Assembly (NCBI GenBank): GCA_019347675.1
Contig: JAHWKW010000005.1
Location: forward strand, 62,001-126,000
Direction: 5' to 3'
From: Actinomycetota bacterium
GTDB lineage: Bacteria; Actinomycetota; Nitriliruptoria; Nitriliruptorales; JAHWKO01
Length of the DNA stretch: 64,000 bases
Part shown: one piece after another, positions 1 through 8,619 of the stretch
Layout: the number at the start of each line of letters is the position of its first letter
Numbering within the stretch: position 1 is the stretch's first letter
Notes under the pieces: model-generated
The model's input: only the letters and a program-made list of their open reading frames with translations
Told to the model about the DNA's origin: nothing
Database searches by the model: none
Program-made: the position numbers and the translations under genes

Positions 1-160
1 GTGTTGCCGTCGGTGGCGATGCGGCTGACCCCGTCGTAGGTGATCGTGATCGTGCCCAGCGGGTCGCGCGGGTCGATCGACGTCAGCTGCCCTCGGTGTC
101 GTAGCCGTACACGGTGGCAGGGTCGGAGCGTTCGTCGACCGCATGGAAGCCCCGGCTTGC
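1..160 (-). pseudogene. RHS/YD-repeat gene fragment with frameshift, running off the left edge
   Basis: Read on the minus strand, about 115 to 92 encodes VYGYDTEG. After loss of one base near 83-91, the next frame continues QLTSID, then DPLGTITITYDG to the window edge. This is the YD-repeat pattern of RHS-type secreted polymorphic toxins or wall-associated proteins. In the first frame a stop follows immediately at 83-85. Upstream of about 160 no RHS text is recognisable, so the 5' part is missing or degenerate. The break could be a true pseudogene or a sequencing error. The right-hand limit is approximate. Confidence 0.6.
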
Positions 161-458
161 TGCGCGCAGTTGGACCAGCCCACCGAGAGCCAACGACCGG
201 TGTCGCGATTTCGGTCGGTGTGAGGTGTTCGGGTTGCAACCGGTGACGCCAGCTGCCCGCCCCGACCGCTCCTGACATCGCCGTGACACCGACCGGCCGG
301 GTATGGTCCGCGACAGGAAAGAACGCCGGGGACAGCACGACCTTGCTTCCGCAGGTCAGCAGCACCACTATCCGCGACCAGCGGGGATCGGCCGCAACGC
401 TCTTTCGTGGGATTCCCAGTCCCTGCCTCCCAGCTGTGATGCGCCGCATGGAGGCGCC
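161..458. other. Non-coding stretch upstream of glmU
   Basis: No coding sequence with convincing codon bias or a family match is seen on either strand. A reading frame on plus runs into glmU from 303, but its first 52 codons look unlike GlmU and the real start is at 459. The glmU promoter presumably lies here. I could not identify a good -35/-10 pair. Confidence 0.5.
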
Positions 459-1865
459 ATGACCTCTCCCGCCCGCGACGATCTCGCCGCCGTCGTCCTC
501 GCCGCCGGCCTCGGCACCCGCTTCCGGTCCGATCGGGCCAAGGTGATGCACCCGGTGACGGGTCGAACGATGCTGCGCCACGTGTTGGAGGCGCTCCGTC
601 CGCTCGGTCTCGGACAGGTCGTTGTGGTCGTCGGCCACCAAGCCGACGCGGTCACGCAGGAGGCCGACGCGGCCGACTTCCACCGCCTGATGACGGTCAC
701 ACAGGAGGAGCAGCGAGGCACCGGCCACGCCGCTCGCCAGGCGCTACCGGCGCTCGACGCTTCGATCCGCCGAGTGCTCGTGCTGCCCGGTGACACGCCG
801 CTGGTGCGCCCCTCGACGCTCGAGCGGCTCGCCGACGCCGACATCGACTCCGATGCGGTGCTGCTGTCGGTGCAGCTCGACGACCCGACCGGGTACGGGC
901 GACTGTTGCACGACGACACGGGTCGGGTCGTGGGCATCGTCGAGGAGACCGACGCGACCGACCAGCAGCGCCAACTGCGCCACGTCAACGCCGGGATGTA
1001 CCGCTTCGACCGCCACGTACTCGCGGACGTGCTCGGAGCCCTGGATGCTGACAACGTCCAGGGCGAGCAGTACCTCACCGACGTGGTCGGGATCCTGGCG
1101 GAACGTGGCCATACCGTCCGGACGGTCGAGGCCGACATCGACGAGGTCCGCGGGGTCAACGACCGGGTCGAGCTCGCGGCCGCCGCCGCCGTCCTGCGTC
1201 GCCGTTGCCTCGAGGAACTGATGCGCTCGGGGGTGACGGTCGTGGACCCGGCCACGACGTACATCGACGTCGGCGTCACGGTGGGGCGCGACACCGTCGT
1301 GCTGCCCGGCAGCATCCTGCAGGGCCGGACTCGGGTCGGCGACGGCGCAACGGTGGGACCGTTCACGAGGCTGGTCGACGCCGAGGTTGCCGACGGCGCG
1401 CACGTGGAGCAGTCCACCGTCGTGGCAGCGTCGATCGGTCCCGACGTGTCGGTCGGCCCCTACGCGTACCTGCGCCCCGGCACTCGCCTGGAGCGCGGCG
1501 CCAAGGCGGGGACGTTCGTCGAGATCAAGAACTCCACCGTGGGAGAGGGCTCGAAGGTCCCGCATCTGTCGTACGTCGGTGACGCCACCATCGGTGACGA
1601 CGTCAACGTCGGCGCGGGGACGGTCACGGTCAACTACGACGGGTACGGCAAGTACGAGACGCTGATCGGCGACGGGGCGTTCATCGGCTCGGATTCGATG
1701 CTGATCGCGCCGGTGCGGATCGGGGACGGGGCGGTCACCGGCGCCGGGTCGACCATCACCAACGACGTCCCTTCCGACGCTTTGGCGGTCGCGCGGGCGC
1801 GGCAACGCAACATCGACGGGTGGGCCGCACGACGGCGGCAACGCGAGGAGGGCCGCGGGCGCTAG
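459..1865 (+). CDS. glmU: Bifunctional UDP-GlcNAc pyrophosphorylase / glucosamine-1-phosphate N-acetyltransferase
   Basis: GlmU acetylates glucosamine-1-phosphate and then couples it to UTP, making UDP-GlcNAc for peptidoglycan. The 468-residue protein has the usual length. The N-terminal nucleotidyltransferase shows LAAGLGTRF at residues 14-22 with the following K of SDRAKVMHP. The C-terminal half is a left-handed beta-helix with hexapeptide repeats, the acetyltransferase histidine in VPHLSYVGD (about residue 368) and NYDG about residue 391. ATG 459 was chosen because GGAGG lies at 450-454 and homology begins there. It is followed by prs, an order conserved in actinobacteria. Confidence 0.97.
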   Translation: MTSPARDDLAAVVLAAGLGTRFRSDRAKVMHPVTGRTMLRHVLEALRPLGLGQVVVVVGHQADAVTQEADAADFHRLMTVTQEEQRGTGHAARQALPALDASIRRVLVLPGDTPLVRPSTLERLADADIDSDAVLLSVQLDDPTGYGRLLHDDTGRVVGIVEETDATDQQRQLRHVNAGMYRFDRHVLADVLGALDADNVQGEQYLTDVVGILAERGHTVRTVEADIDEVRGVNDRVELAAAAAVLRRRCLEELMRSGVTVVDPATTYIDVGVTVGRDTVVLPGSILQGRTRVGDGATVGPFTRLVDAEVADGAHVEQSTVVAASIGPDVSVGPYAYLRPGTRLERGAKAGTFVEIKNSTVGEGSKVPHLSYVGDATIGDDVNVGAGTVTVNYDGYGKYETLIGDGAFIGSDSMLIAPVRIGDGAVTGAGSTITNDVPSDALAVARARQRNIDGWAARRRQREEGRGR

Positions 1866-1957
1866 GTCCCCATGTCGTGATCGCAGACGACGGTGGCGGC
1901 GCACGCTTGTACGCTGGGTGACGCGGGGGCGCACGGTCCGCCAAGGCGGAGGGGACG

Positions 1958-2941
1958 GTGGAAGTCGTCACCAAGAAGCGCATGATGATCTTCTCCGGGT
2001 CGTCGTACCCGGAGTTCGCCCGTGAGGTTGCCGACCACCTCGGCATGCGACTCGGCGAGGCGAAGCTGTCCCGCTTCGCCAACGGCGAGCTGTACTGCCG
2101 GTACATGGAGTCGGTCCGGGGTGCCGACGCCTTCGTGATCCAGTCGCACACCGGTGCGGCGCGCGACGGCATGTCGATCAACGATCACATCATGGAGCAG
2201 CTGATCATGGTGGATGCGTTGCGGCGCGCGTCGGCCAAGCGCATCTGTGCGGTTATCCCCTTCTACGGCTACTCGCGAGCGGACAAGAAGACCCTGTCGC
2301 GCGAGCCGATCTCGGCACGTCTCATGGCCGACCTTTTCATCTCGGCGGGTGCGGACCGCATCATGTCGATCGACCTGCACACCGGCCAGATCCAGGGTTT
2401 CTTCGACGACCCGTTCGATCATCTGACCGCGCTGCCGCTCCTGACCGGGTGGCTCAGCGACCAGCTCGACGGCGGCGAGCCGGTGGTGGTCTCCCCGGAC
2501 GCGGGGCGGGTGCGGCTCGCCGAGAAGTTCGCCAGCCACCTCGACGCCCCGATCGCGATCCTGCACAAGCGACGCACCGCGCACAACATCGCCGAGGTCC
2601 TCGAGGTCGTCGGCGACGTCCGCGACCGTGTGGCGGTGGTGGTCGACGACATGATCGACACGGCCGGGACGATCACCGAGGCCGCACGGGTCCTCAAGGA
2701 CCACGGCGCGGCGCGGGTGGTTGCGTGTGCCACCCACCCGGTCCTGTCCGGGCCGGCCACCGAACGGCTGCGCACGTCCGAGATCGAGACGTTGGTGGTG
2801 ACCAACACCCTCCCGATCCCGCTGGAGCACCGGATCGACAAGATGGTGGTCCTGTCGATCGCGCCGATCGTCGCTTCGGCGTTGAAGGCGGTGTTCGAGG
2901 ACCAGTCGGTGTCGGAGATCTTCCGCGGCGAGAACGTGTGA
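1958..2941 (+). CDS. prs: Ribose-phosphate pyrophosphokinase (PRPP synthase)
   Basis: Makes PRPP from ribose-5-phosphate and ATP for nucleotide, histidine and tryptophan synthesis. It is 327 residues, the normal class I length. The SRFANGELY segment is near the N-terminus and the PRPP-binding loop VDDMIDTAGT lies at about residues 228-238. The GTG start at 1958 has GGAGGGG just upstream (1948-1954), which is close. ATG 1982 is an alternative. It lies 92 bases after glmU and precedes rplY, and a perfect 6-bp hairpin follows its stop. Confidence 0.97.
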   Translation: MEVVTKKRMMIFSGSSYPEFAREVADHLGMRLGEAKLSRFANGELYCRYMESVRGADAFVIQSHTGAARDGMSINDHIMEQLIMVDALRRASAKRICAVIPFYGYSRADKKTLSREPISARLMADLFISAGADRIMSIDLHTGQIQGFFDDPFDHLTALPLLTGWLSDQLDGGEPVVVSPDAGRVRLAEKFASHLDAPIAILHKRRTAHNIAEVLEVVGDVRDRVAVVVDDMIDTAGTITEAARVLKDHGAARVVACATHPVLSGPATERLRTSEIETLVVTNTLPIPLEHRIDKMVVLSIAPIVASALKAVFEDQSVSEIFRGENV

Positions 2942-2951
2942 CGTTGCCGCC

Positions 2952-2967
2952 CCGACGACGCCGTCGG
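2952..2967 (+). terminator. Hairpin after prs
   Basis: CCGACG (2952-2957), loop ACGC, CGTCGG (2962-2967) form a perfect 6-bp stem 10 bases after the prs stop. There is no U-tract, as is common in high-GC actinobacteria. TAACCT directly after it (2968-2973) could be the -10 box of rplY, so the site may separate the two transcripts. Confidence 0.45.
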
Positions 2968-3081
2968 TAACCTGGGTCAAGGCCGCCTGTTCACTCCAAG
3001 TAGCGTCGGCCACGTCGGAACCGCCCCGCCTCCGGTCGGACCGACCACGCCGAACGATCGTGGTGAAGGAGCTGTAGGACC

Positions 3082-3783
3082 ATGGCTGAACAGGTGAAGC
3101 TGGTTGCCGACACCCGCACCGACAGCGGGCGTTCCGTGGCGCGGCGACTGCGGGCCAACGGTCGCGTCCCTGCCGTTGTGTACGGCCGTGGCGTCGAGCC
3201 CACCAAGCTGCACGTGGACGCCCGCGACCTCTACCACGCGCTGCACACCTCCGCTGGTCTCAACGCGCTGATCCGCCTGCAGGTCGACGGCGACGAGCAC
3301 CTGACCATCGCCCGGGAGGTTCAGCGTCACCCCGTCCGTGGAGATGTGCTGCACGTCGACTTCGTCGCCTTGCACCGCCAGCAGCTGATCCGCGTCGAGG
3401 TCCCCATCCACCTCGAGGGGCTGGAGGAGGTGGCGTCACCGGGTGTGGTCAACCACGTGCTGCACACCGTTCCGCTCCGGGTGCGGCCACTGGACATCCC
3501 CGATTCGTTCACGCTGTCGGTCGTCGACCTGGTGATCGGTGACGTGCTGCGTGTCGAGGACATCCAACTGCCCCAAGGCGCCGAGTTCGACATCGAAGAA
3601 GACCGCACGGTCGTGACGGTCACCGCCCCGACCGTCATCGAAGCCCCCGAGGAGGAGGAGCCGGAGACCGCCGCCGCGCTCGAGCCTGAGGAGGCGCCGC
3701 TGGCTGAGGGCCAGGAGGACGCCCCGATCGGGAGCGAGCGACCCGAGCCGGAGCACACCGCGGCAGGCGGCCGAGAGGGCTGA
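3082..3783 (+). CDS. rplY: Large ribosomal subunit protein bL25, general stress protein Ctc type
   Basis: Binds 5S rRNA in the 50S subunit. The long Ctc/TL5 form also helps ribosomes under stress. The 233-residue protein has the L25 core at about 5-95 (SGRSVARRLRANGRVPAVVYG is its hallmark), the TL5-type beta domain at about 100-190, and a strongly acidic Glu/Pro/Ala tail. The tail is usual for actinobacterial members. ATG 3082 is preceded by GAAGGAG. pth starts 29 bases downstream, as in many actinobacteria. Confidence 0.96.
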   Translation: MAEQVKLVADTRTDSGRSVARRLRANGRVPAVVYGRGVEPTKLHVDARDLYHALHTSAGLNALIRLQVDGDEHLTIAREVQRHPVRGDVLHVDFVALHRQQLIRVEVPIHLEGLEEVASPGVVNHVLHTVPLRVRPLDIPDSFTLSVVDLVIGDVLRVEDIQLPQGAEFDIEEDRTVVTVTAPTVIEAPEEEEPETAAALEPEEAPLAEGQEDAPIGSERPEPEHTAAGGREG

Positions 3784-3812
3784 TCGGAGACCGCCAACGT
3801 CGAGCGGCGGGG

Positions 3813-4397
3813 ATGAACGCCGACCGCTGGCTGGTGGTCGGCCTGGGCAACCCCGACGCGGAGTACGGCGGCACCCGCCACAACGTCGGGGCCGAGGCGG
3901 TGCAGACGTTGGCGCGCCGACTCGGCGTTGCGCTGTCACCCAACCGTCGTGTCGGGTGCGTGGTCGCACAGGGCCGCCGCGGTGACGCACGGCTGGTCCT
4001 CGCCCGGCCACTGTCGTACATGAACGAGTCCGGGGGGCCGGTGCAGCGTGCCGCCCGGTGGTTCAAGGTCGCGCCCCAGCGCATCGTCGCGGTCCACGAC
4101 GACCTCGACCTGGACGTCGGTGAGATCCGGCTGAAGCGGGGCGGGGGATCGGGCGGCCACAGGGGCCTCGCCGACATCGACCGGCGGCTGTCGATCCGCG
4201 ACTACCACCGCGTCCGCATCGGCATCGGGCGTCCGCCGGGGCGGATGGATCCGCGCGATTACGTGCTGCGGCCGTTCTCGCGCGAGCAACGCGAGACGAT
4301 CGACGTGTCGCTCGAGGAAGCCTGCGACGCGGTCCTGGTCCTGGTCCATGACGGGCTCGAGGTGGCTCAGAACCGCTTCCACCGGCGGTCACCCTGA
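3813..4397 (+). CDS. pth: Peptidyl-tRNA hydrolase
   Basis: Cleaves peptidyl-tRNA released from stalled ribosomes and so recycles tRNA. The 194 residues match the Pth family. Visible are GLGNP at 10-14, the catalytic histidine H23 in TRHNVG, HDDLD at 95-99 with the catalytic aspartate, and GGSGGHRG at 111-118. The start ATG 3813 follows rplY closely, so the two are probably cotranscribed. The gene converges on a small minus-strand membrane gene ending at 4420. Confidence 0.96.
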   Translation: MNADRWLVVGLGNPDAEYGGTRHNVGAEAVQTLARRLGVALSPNRRVGCVVAQGRRGDARLVLARPLSYMNESGGPVQRAARWFKVAPQRIVAVHDDLDLDVGEIRLKRGGGSGGHRGLADIDRRLSIRDYHRVRIGIGRPPGRMDPRDYVLRPFSREQRETIDVSLEEACDAVLVLVHDGLEVAQNRFHRRSP

Positions 4398-4419
4398 CCC
4401 GTCGTCGGGTCGCCGGTCG

Positions 4420-4584
4420 TCAGGACGTGCTGCGCTGCGCGCGGTAACCGACCAACGCCCCGATCACCAGGATCACGGCGGCGATCACCAGCAGCCAGCG
4501 CAGCGCTCGCAGCAGGAACCCCACCACCGCCAGGACGACGGCGAGCAGGATCAGCACGCCCGCGATCTGCAGTAGTCGTCGCAC
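4420..4584 (-). CDS. Small two-helix membrane protein
   Basis: A 54-residue hydrophobic protein with two predicted membrane helices (IAGVLILLAVVLAVVGFLL and WLLVIAAVILVIGALVGY) and a basic turn, ending YRAQRSTS. The GTG start at 4584 is chosen because GAGGG lies just upstream and a TACGTT -10-like box lies at 4613-4618 on this strand. A longer frame back to 4695 would overlap mfd and looks non-coding. It lies tail-to-tail with pth and head-to-head with mfd. Function unknown. Confidence 0.5.
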   Translation of the reverse strand: MRRLLQIAGVLILLAVVLAVVGFLLRALRWLLVIAAVILVIGALVGYRAQRSTS

Positions 4585-4679
4585 CGCGCCCTCGACGTCT
4601 CGACCCGTCAGGAACGTAACACCGGCACGGACCGCTGTCGGCGTTCGTTGGCGCCGGCCACCGACGGCATCATGGGGAC

Positions 4680-7600
4680 GTGCACCCTCCCACACCCGTG
4701 TCCGGCGGCCCGCTCGCGGGCCTGCTCGTCCCCGGGCGCCAACAGCTCGCCGACGTCCTCGGTGAGGGCACGCTGGTGGCTGGTCCGGCGGTCCGCCCGT
4801 ACCTGTTGGCGCTCCTGGCCGAGCGCTCCCCCCCGTTGGTGGTGGTCACGGCCCGCGTCTCGGACGCCGAGTCGCTCACCGACGCGCTGTCGACGTTCCT
4901 CGGCGCCGACCGCGTCGCGCTGTTCCCGCCGTGGGAGACGCTCCCCCACGAGCGGCTGAGTCCCCAACCGGCCACCGTCGGGCAGCGGCTGGCGGTCCTT
5001 GATCGGCTGGTCCGCCCGGACGCCGATGCGCACCCGGGGCGGCTGCTGGCGGTGGTGGCGCCGATCCGCGCGGCACTGCAGCCGATGGACCCCAAGCTCG
5101 GCGACCGTGCGCCCCTGACCGTCGATGCGCACTACCGTGGCTTCGATGCGCTGATCGAGATGCTGGTCGAGCTCGGATACGACCGGGTCGAGCAGGTGCA
5201 CACGCGGGGGGACTTCGCTGTTCGAGGCGGGATCGTCGACGTGTTCCCCACGGCCGGGGCGCAGGCCGTCCGGATCGAGTTCTGGGGCGACGATGTCGAG
5301 TCGCTGCGGACGTTCGCGGTCGGCGATCAGCGTTCGACGGGACCGGCCGCCACCGTCCGCATCGACCCGGCCCGCGAGCTGGTCGTCGACGCCGAAATCC
5401 GACAACGGGCCCGTCAGCTGGCCACCGCCTTCCCCAGCATCGCCGATCGCCTCCACCAGCTCGCCGACGGGCTGATGTTCGAGGGGGTGGAGTCGCTGGT
5501 GACGCTGCTGCACCCGCGCCTGAAGCTGCTCCCGGAGTTCGCCCCGGCCGGCGGTGTCGCGATCGTCGATCCGATCCTGGTCCGCGAACGCGCGAGCAAG
5601 CTCCGCGACGAGGCGGAGGCGCTGCTGGAGATCGCTTGGGAGACAGCGGCGGGTCACCGGCCGGTCGACGCCGGGTACGTCGACCTGGAGCTGTTCGTCG
5701 ACCGCGCACCCGGCCCCACGTGGGAGCTCACCCCCTTCGCCGCGCGGCCGGGCGCCACGACGCCGCTGGAGGCCGAACCGTGGGAGTCGTTCCGGGGTGA
5801 CATCGCCGCCGTCGCCGACCGCCTGGGGAAGGTCGCCGTCGACGGGCACCGCATCGTGGCGACCGCTGGCGGCCACGGACCGGCGCAGCGGCTGTCGCAG
5901 ATCCTGGCCGAAGAGGGCGTCCCGGTCGGGTTGGTCGACACCGTCGCCGAGGACGACCCGGGGCGGGCGGAGGTCGTGGCGAGCACCCTGCGTGAGGGCT
6001 TCTTCAGCGCGAACCTCGGCGTGGCGGTCCTCGGCGAGTACGACGTGTTCGGGGTCCGCCGCAGCCGGGCCGCCAGCCGCCGGCTCGGCACCCGGGCGAC
6101 CGCCCACGAGGCGGTCCTGGATCTCGAGCCCGGCGACTACGTGGTGCACCGCACGCACGGCGTGGGCCGCTACCGCGGGATGCAGACCCGCCAGGTCCCC
6201 ACCCCGTCGGGGGCGCTGGCCGCCCGCGACTACGTCGTTCTGGACTACGCCAAGGGGGACGCGCTGTTCGTCCCCTCCGATCAGGTCGACGCGATCACCC
6301 GGTACGCCGGCGCCGACCAGCCCACGGTGATGCGGATGGGCGGCGCCGAGTGGGAGCGGGCCAAGCGACGGGTTCGCGGCGCCGTCCGCGATGTCGCCGC
6401 CGAGCTGATCCGCTTGTACACCGCGCGCCTGCATGCACCGGGCACCACGTTCTCCCCGGACGGTGAGTGGCAGCGCGAACTCGAGGACGCCTTCGAGCAC
6501 GTCGAGACGGCTGACCAGCTGGTCGTGGTCGACGAGATCAAACGGGACATGGAGGCGCCACTGCCGATGGACCGCTTGCTCACCGGCGATGTCGGCTTCG
6601 GCAAGACGGAGGTCGCGATCCGCGCCGCGGCGAAGGCCGCGTTCGACGGGAAGCAGGTCGCCGTCCTGGTCCCCACCACGCTGCTGGCCCAGCAGCACCT
6701 GGAGACCTTCCGCGAGCGCCTGACCGGTTTCCCGGTCGACGTGCGGATGCTCAGCCGGTTCGTGTCGTCCGCGGAGCGCCGGGCGGTCCTCGACGGGCTG
6801 GCGGCCGGGACGATCGACGTGGTGATCGGGACGCACGTCCTGCTGGGCGGACACGTCCGTTTCAAGGACCTCGGCCTGGTGATCGTCGACGAGGAGCAGC
6901 GCTTCGGGGTCCGCCACAAGGAACGCCTCAAACAGCTGCGGACCAGCGTCGACGTGCTGTCGATGTCGGCCACGCCGATCCCGCGCACCTTGGAGATGGC
7001 CATCTCGGGGATCCGTGACCTGTCGGTGATCGAGACCCCACCCGAGGACCGCCAGCCCGTCCACACGGTTGTCGCCCCCTACGACGACGCGCAGGTGGCG
7101 TTGGCCGTCCGCCGGGAGCTGCTCCGCGAGGGGCAGGTGTTCTACGTGCACAACCAGATCGCGACCATCGGCCAGGCCGCCGCACGGCTACGCGAGCTCG
7201 TCCCCGACGCTCGCGTCGAGATGGCGCACGGTCAGACGCCCGAGGACCAGCTCGAACGCGTCATGGTGCGCTTCTGGGAGCGGGAGTTCGACGTGCTGTT
7301 GTGCACCACGATCATCGAGTCCGGTCTCGACGTGCCCAACGCCAACACCTTGATCATCGAGCGGGCCGACCTGCTGGGCCTCGCCCAGCTGCACCAGCTC
7401 CGCGGACGGGTCGGTCGCGCCACCGAGCGCGGGTACGCGTACCTGTTTTTCCCCCCCGACGGTGCGGCGATCACCGAGGGCGCCTACCAGCGGCTGCAGA
7501 CGGTCGGCGAGCACGCCCGGCTGGGATCGGGACTGGCGATCGCGCTCCGCGACCTCGAGCTGCGCGGCGCCGGCAACGTCGTCGGTGCCGAGCAGTCGGG

Positions 7601-8153
7601 CCACGTCGCGGCGGTCGGGTTCGATACCTACACCGAGATGCTCAAGCACGAGGTGGCCGACCTCACCGGGCAGCCGATCGAGGAGGAGATCGAGGTCAAG
7701 CTCGAGCTTCCGGTCGATGCGCACCTGCCCGACGGGTTCGTGCCCGACGAGAAGCTCCGGTTGGACCTGTACCGGCGCATCGCGGCCGTTGGTGACGCGG
7801 CCGGGGTCAAGGCTCTCCGCGAGGAGCTCGCCGACCGGTTCGGGCGGCTCCCGCCGCCTGCGGAGCGTCTCCTCAACGTCGCTGCTCTGAAGGCGGCGCT
7901 GCGGCGATGGGGGATCACCGAGGTGGTCCTGCTGGGCGGTGCGGCCACCGCCGGTCCGGCTCGCCGCGTGCTGCGCGCGTCACCGGTCCACCTGACCGAC
8001 TCACAGCAGGTGCGCCTCCAGCGCCTGCACCCGCGGGCACGGTGGCGGTCGACCGCGGAGGTGCTCGAGGTCCCGTTCCCGCCCGACGTCGACGACATCG
8101 TGGCCTGGGTCGCGGCGACGCTCCGCGACGTGCTGGGCGCGCCGGGGCGGTGA
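4680..8153 (+). CDS. mfd: Transcription-repair coupling factor
   Basis: Mfd is an ATP-driven translocase that removes RNA polymerase stalled at lesions and recruits UvrA. At 1157 residues it has the full length. In order: a UvrB-like module with ALFPPWETLPHERLSP near residue 80, the RNA polymerase interaction domain with VVHRTHGVGRY (about 487), helicase Walker A GDVGFGKTE (about 635), the DEEQ box in VDEEQRFGV (about 736), the TRG motif region, and the C-terminal autoinhibitory domain. The start is GTG 4680; only GGGGAC precedes it, so the exact start is less sure. In mycobacteria mfd is likewise followed by mazG and eno; here the znu cluster intervenes. Confidence 0.96.
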   Translation: MHPPTPVSGGPLAGLLVPGRQQLADVLGEGTLVAGPAVRPYLLALLAERSPPLVVVTARVSDAESLTDALSTFLGADRVALFPPWETLPHERLSPQPATVGQRLAVLDRLVRPDADAHPGRLLAVVAPIRAALQPMDPKLGDRAPLTVDAHYRGFDALIEMLVELGYDRVEQVHTRGDFAVRGGIVDVFPTAGAQAVRIEFWGDDVESLRTFAVGDQRSTGPAATVRIDPARELVVDAEIRQRARQLATAFPSIADRLHQLADGLMFEGVESLVTLLHPRLKLLPEFAPAGGVAIVDPILVRERASKLRDEAEALLEIAWETAAGHRPVDAGYVDLELFVDRAPGPTWELTPFAARPGATTPLEAEPWESFRGDIAAVADRLGKVAVDGHRIVATAGGHGPAQRLSQILAEEGVPVGLVDTVAEDDPGRAEVVASTLREGFFSANLGVAVLGEYDVFGVRRSRAASRRLGTRATAHEAVLDLEPGDYVVHRTHGVGRYRGMQTRQVPTPSGALAARDYVVLDYAKGDALFVPSDQVDAITRYAGADQPTVMRMGGAEWERAKRRVRGAVRDVAAELIRLYTARLHAPGTTFSPDGEWQRELEDAFEHVETADQLVVVDEIKRDMEAPLPMDRLLTGDVGFGKTEVAIRAAAKAAFDGKQVAVLVPTTLLAQQHLETFRERLTGFPVDVRMLSRFVSSAERRAVLDGLAAGTIDVVIGTHVLLGGHVRFKDLGLVIVDEEQRFGVRHKERLKQLRTSVDVLSMSATPIPRTLEMAISGIRDLSVIETPPEDRQPVHTVVAPYDDAQVALAVRRELLREGQVFYVHNQIATIGQAAARLRELVPDARVEMAHGQTPEDQLERVMVRFWEREFDVLLCTTIIESGLDVPNANTLIIERADLLGLAQLHQLRGRVGRATERGYAYLFFPPDGAAITEGAYQRLQTVGEHARLGSGLAIALRDLELRGAGNVVGAEQSGHVAAVGFDTYTEMLKHEVADLTGQPIEEEIEVKLELPVDAHLPDGFVPDEKLRLDLYRRIAAVGDAAGVKALREELADRFGRLPPPAERLLNVAALKAALRRWGITEVVLLGGAATAGPARRVLRASPVHLTDSQQVRLQRLHPRARWRSTAEVLEVPFPPDVDDIVAWVAATLRDVLGAPGR

Positions 8154-8163
8154 CCGCCGGCGC

Positions 8164-8601
8164 TCAGCGGCAGTCGGCGCAGGTGCCGACCAGATCGAGC
8201 CGGTGGTGCTCGGTCGCGAAGCGGTCGGCGGCGGCCAGTTCACTGGTCAGCCGGGCCACGGCGCGCTCGATCGGGGCTGACGGCTGGAGGTCCTCGATCC
8301 CCCCGCACACGTTGCAGATCAGGTGGTGGTGGTGCGACGTCAGGTCCTCGGCCAGCTCGAACCGGGCACCCGGGTCCGTGGCGGTCACCAAGCGCCGCAC
8401 CGCCCCGGCCTGCTCCAGGACCTGCAGGTTGCGGTACACCGAGCTCTGCGACAGGCCGCTGCCCCCGTCGAGGAGCTCTCCGATCGTGACCGGGCGACCG
8501 GCATCCGCCAGCAGATCGACCAGCTGTCGGCGTCCGCGCGTGTACCGCGACCGGGCCCGGCGCAGCCGCTGCTCGACCGTGCGATGCAACTGGGAGCCCA
8601 T
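8164..8601 (-). CDS. Fur-family metalloregulator, probably Zur
   Basis: A 145-residue Fur-type repressor. The winged helix is at about 10-80 (SQSSVYRNLQVLEQAGAV is the recognition region). The metal site HHHH is at 90-93, and the structural zinc cysteine pairs are C96/C99 and C141/C144. Adjacent znuC and divergent znuAB point to zinc, so Zur is the best call. Fur, Mur or Nur cannot be excluded from sequence alone. The ATG at 8601 lies 6 bases after a TAGGCT box, suggesting a leaderless message. It is 18 bases downstream of znuC on the same strand and may also be read from the znuC transcript. Confidence 0.88.
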   Translation of the reverse strand: MGSQLHRTVEQRLRRARSRYTRGRRQLVDLLADAGRPVTIGELLDGGSGLSQSSVYRNLQVLEQAGAVRRLVTATDPGARFELAEDLTSHHHHLICNVCGGIEDLQPSAPIERAVARLTSELAAADRFATEHHRLDLVGTCADCR

Positions 8602-8613
8602 GCGCCGAGCCTA
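8602..8613 (-). promoter_or_regulatory. Leaderless promoter of the Fur-family gene
   Basis: On the minus strand TAGGCT (8613-8608) is followed by six bases and then the ATG at 8601. A -10 box at that distance puts the transcription start at or next to the start codon, and no ribosome binding site fits between. It lies at the end of znuC. Confidence 0.5.
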
Positions 8614-8619
8614 CTGGCG

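Noticed and set aside
4608-7151. An 847-codon open frame on minus opposite mfd
   Set aside because: It is opposite an unmistakable Mfd, has no family motifs and arises from the high GC content leaving few stops on the antisense strand.
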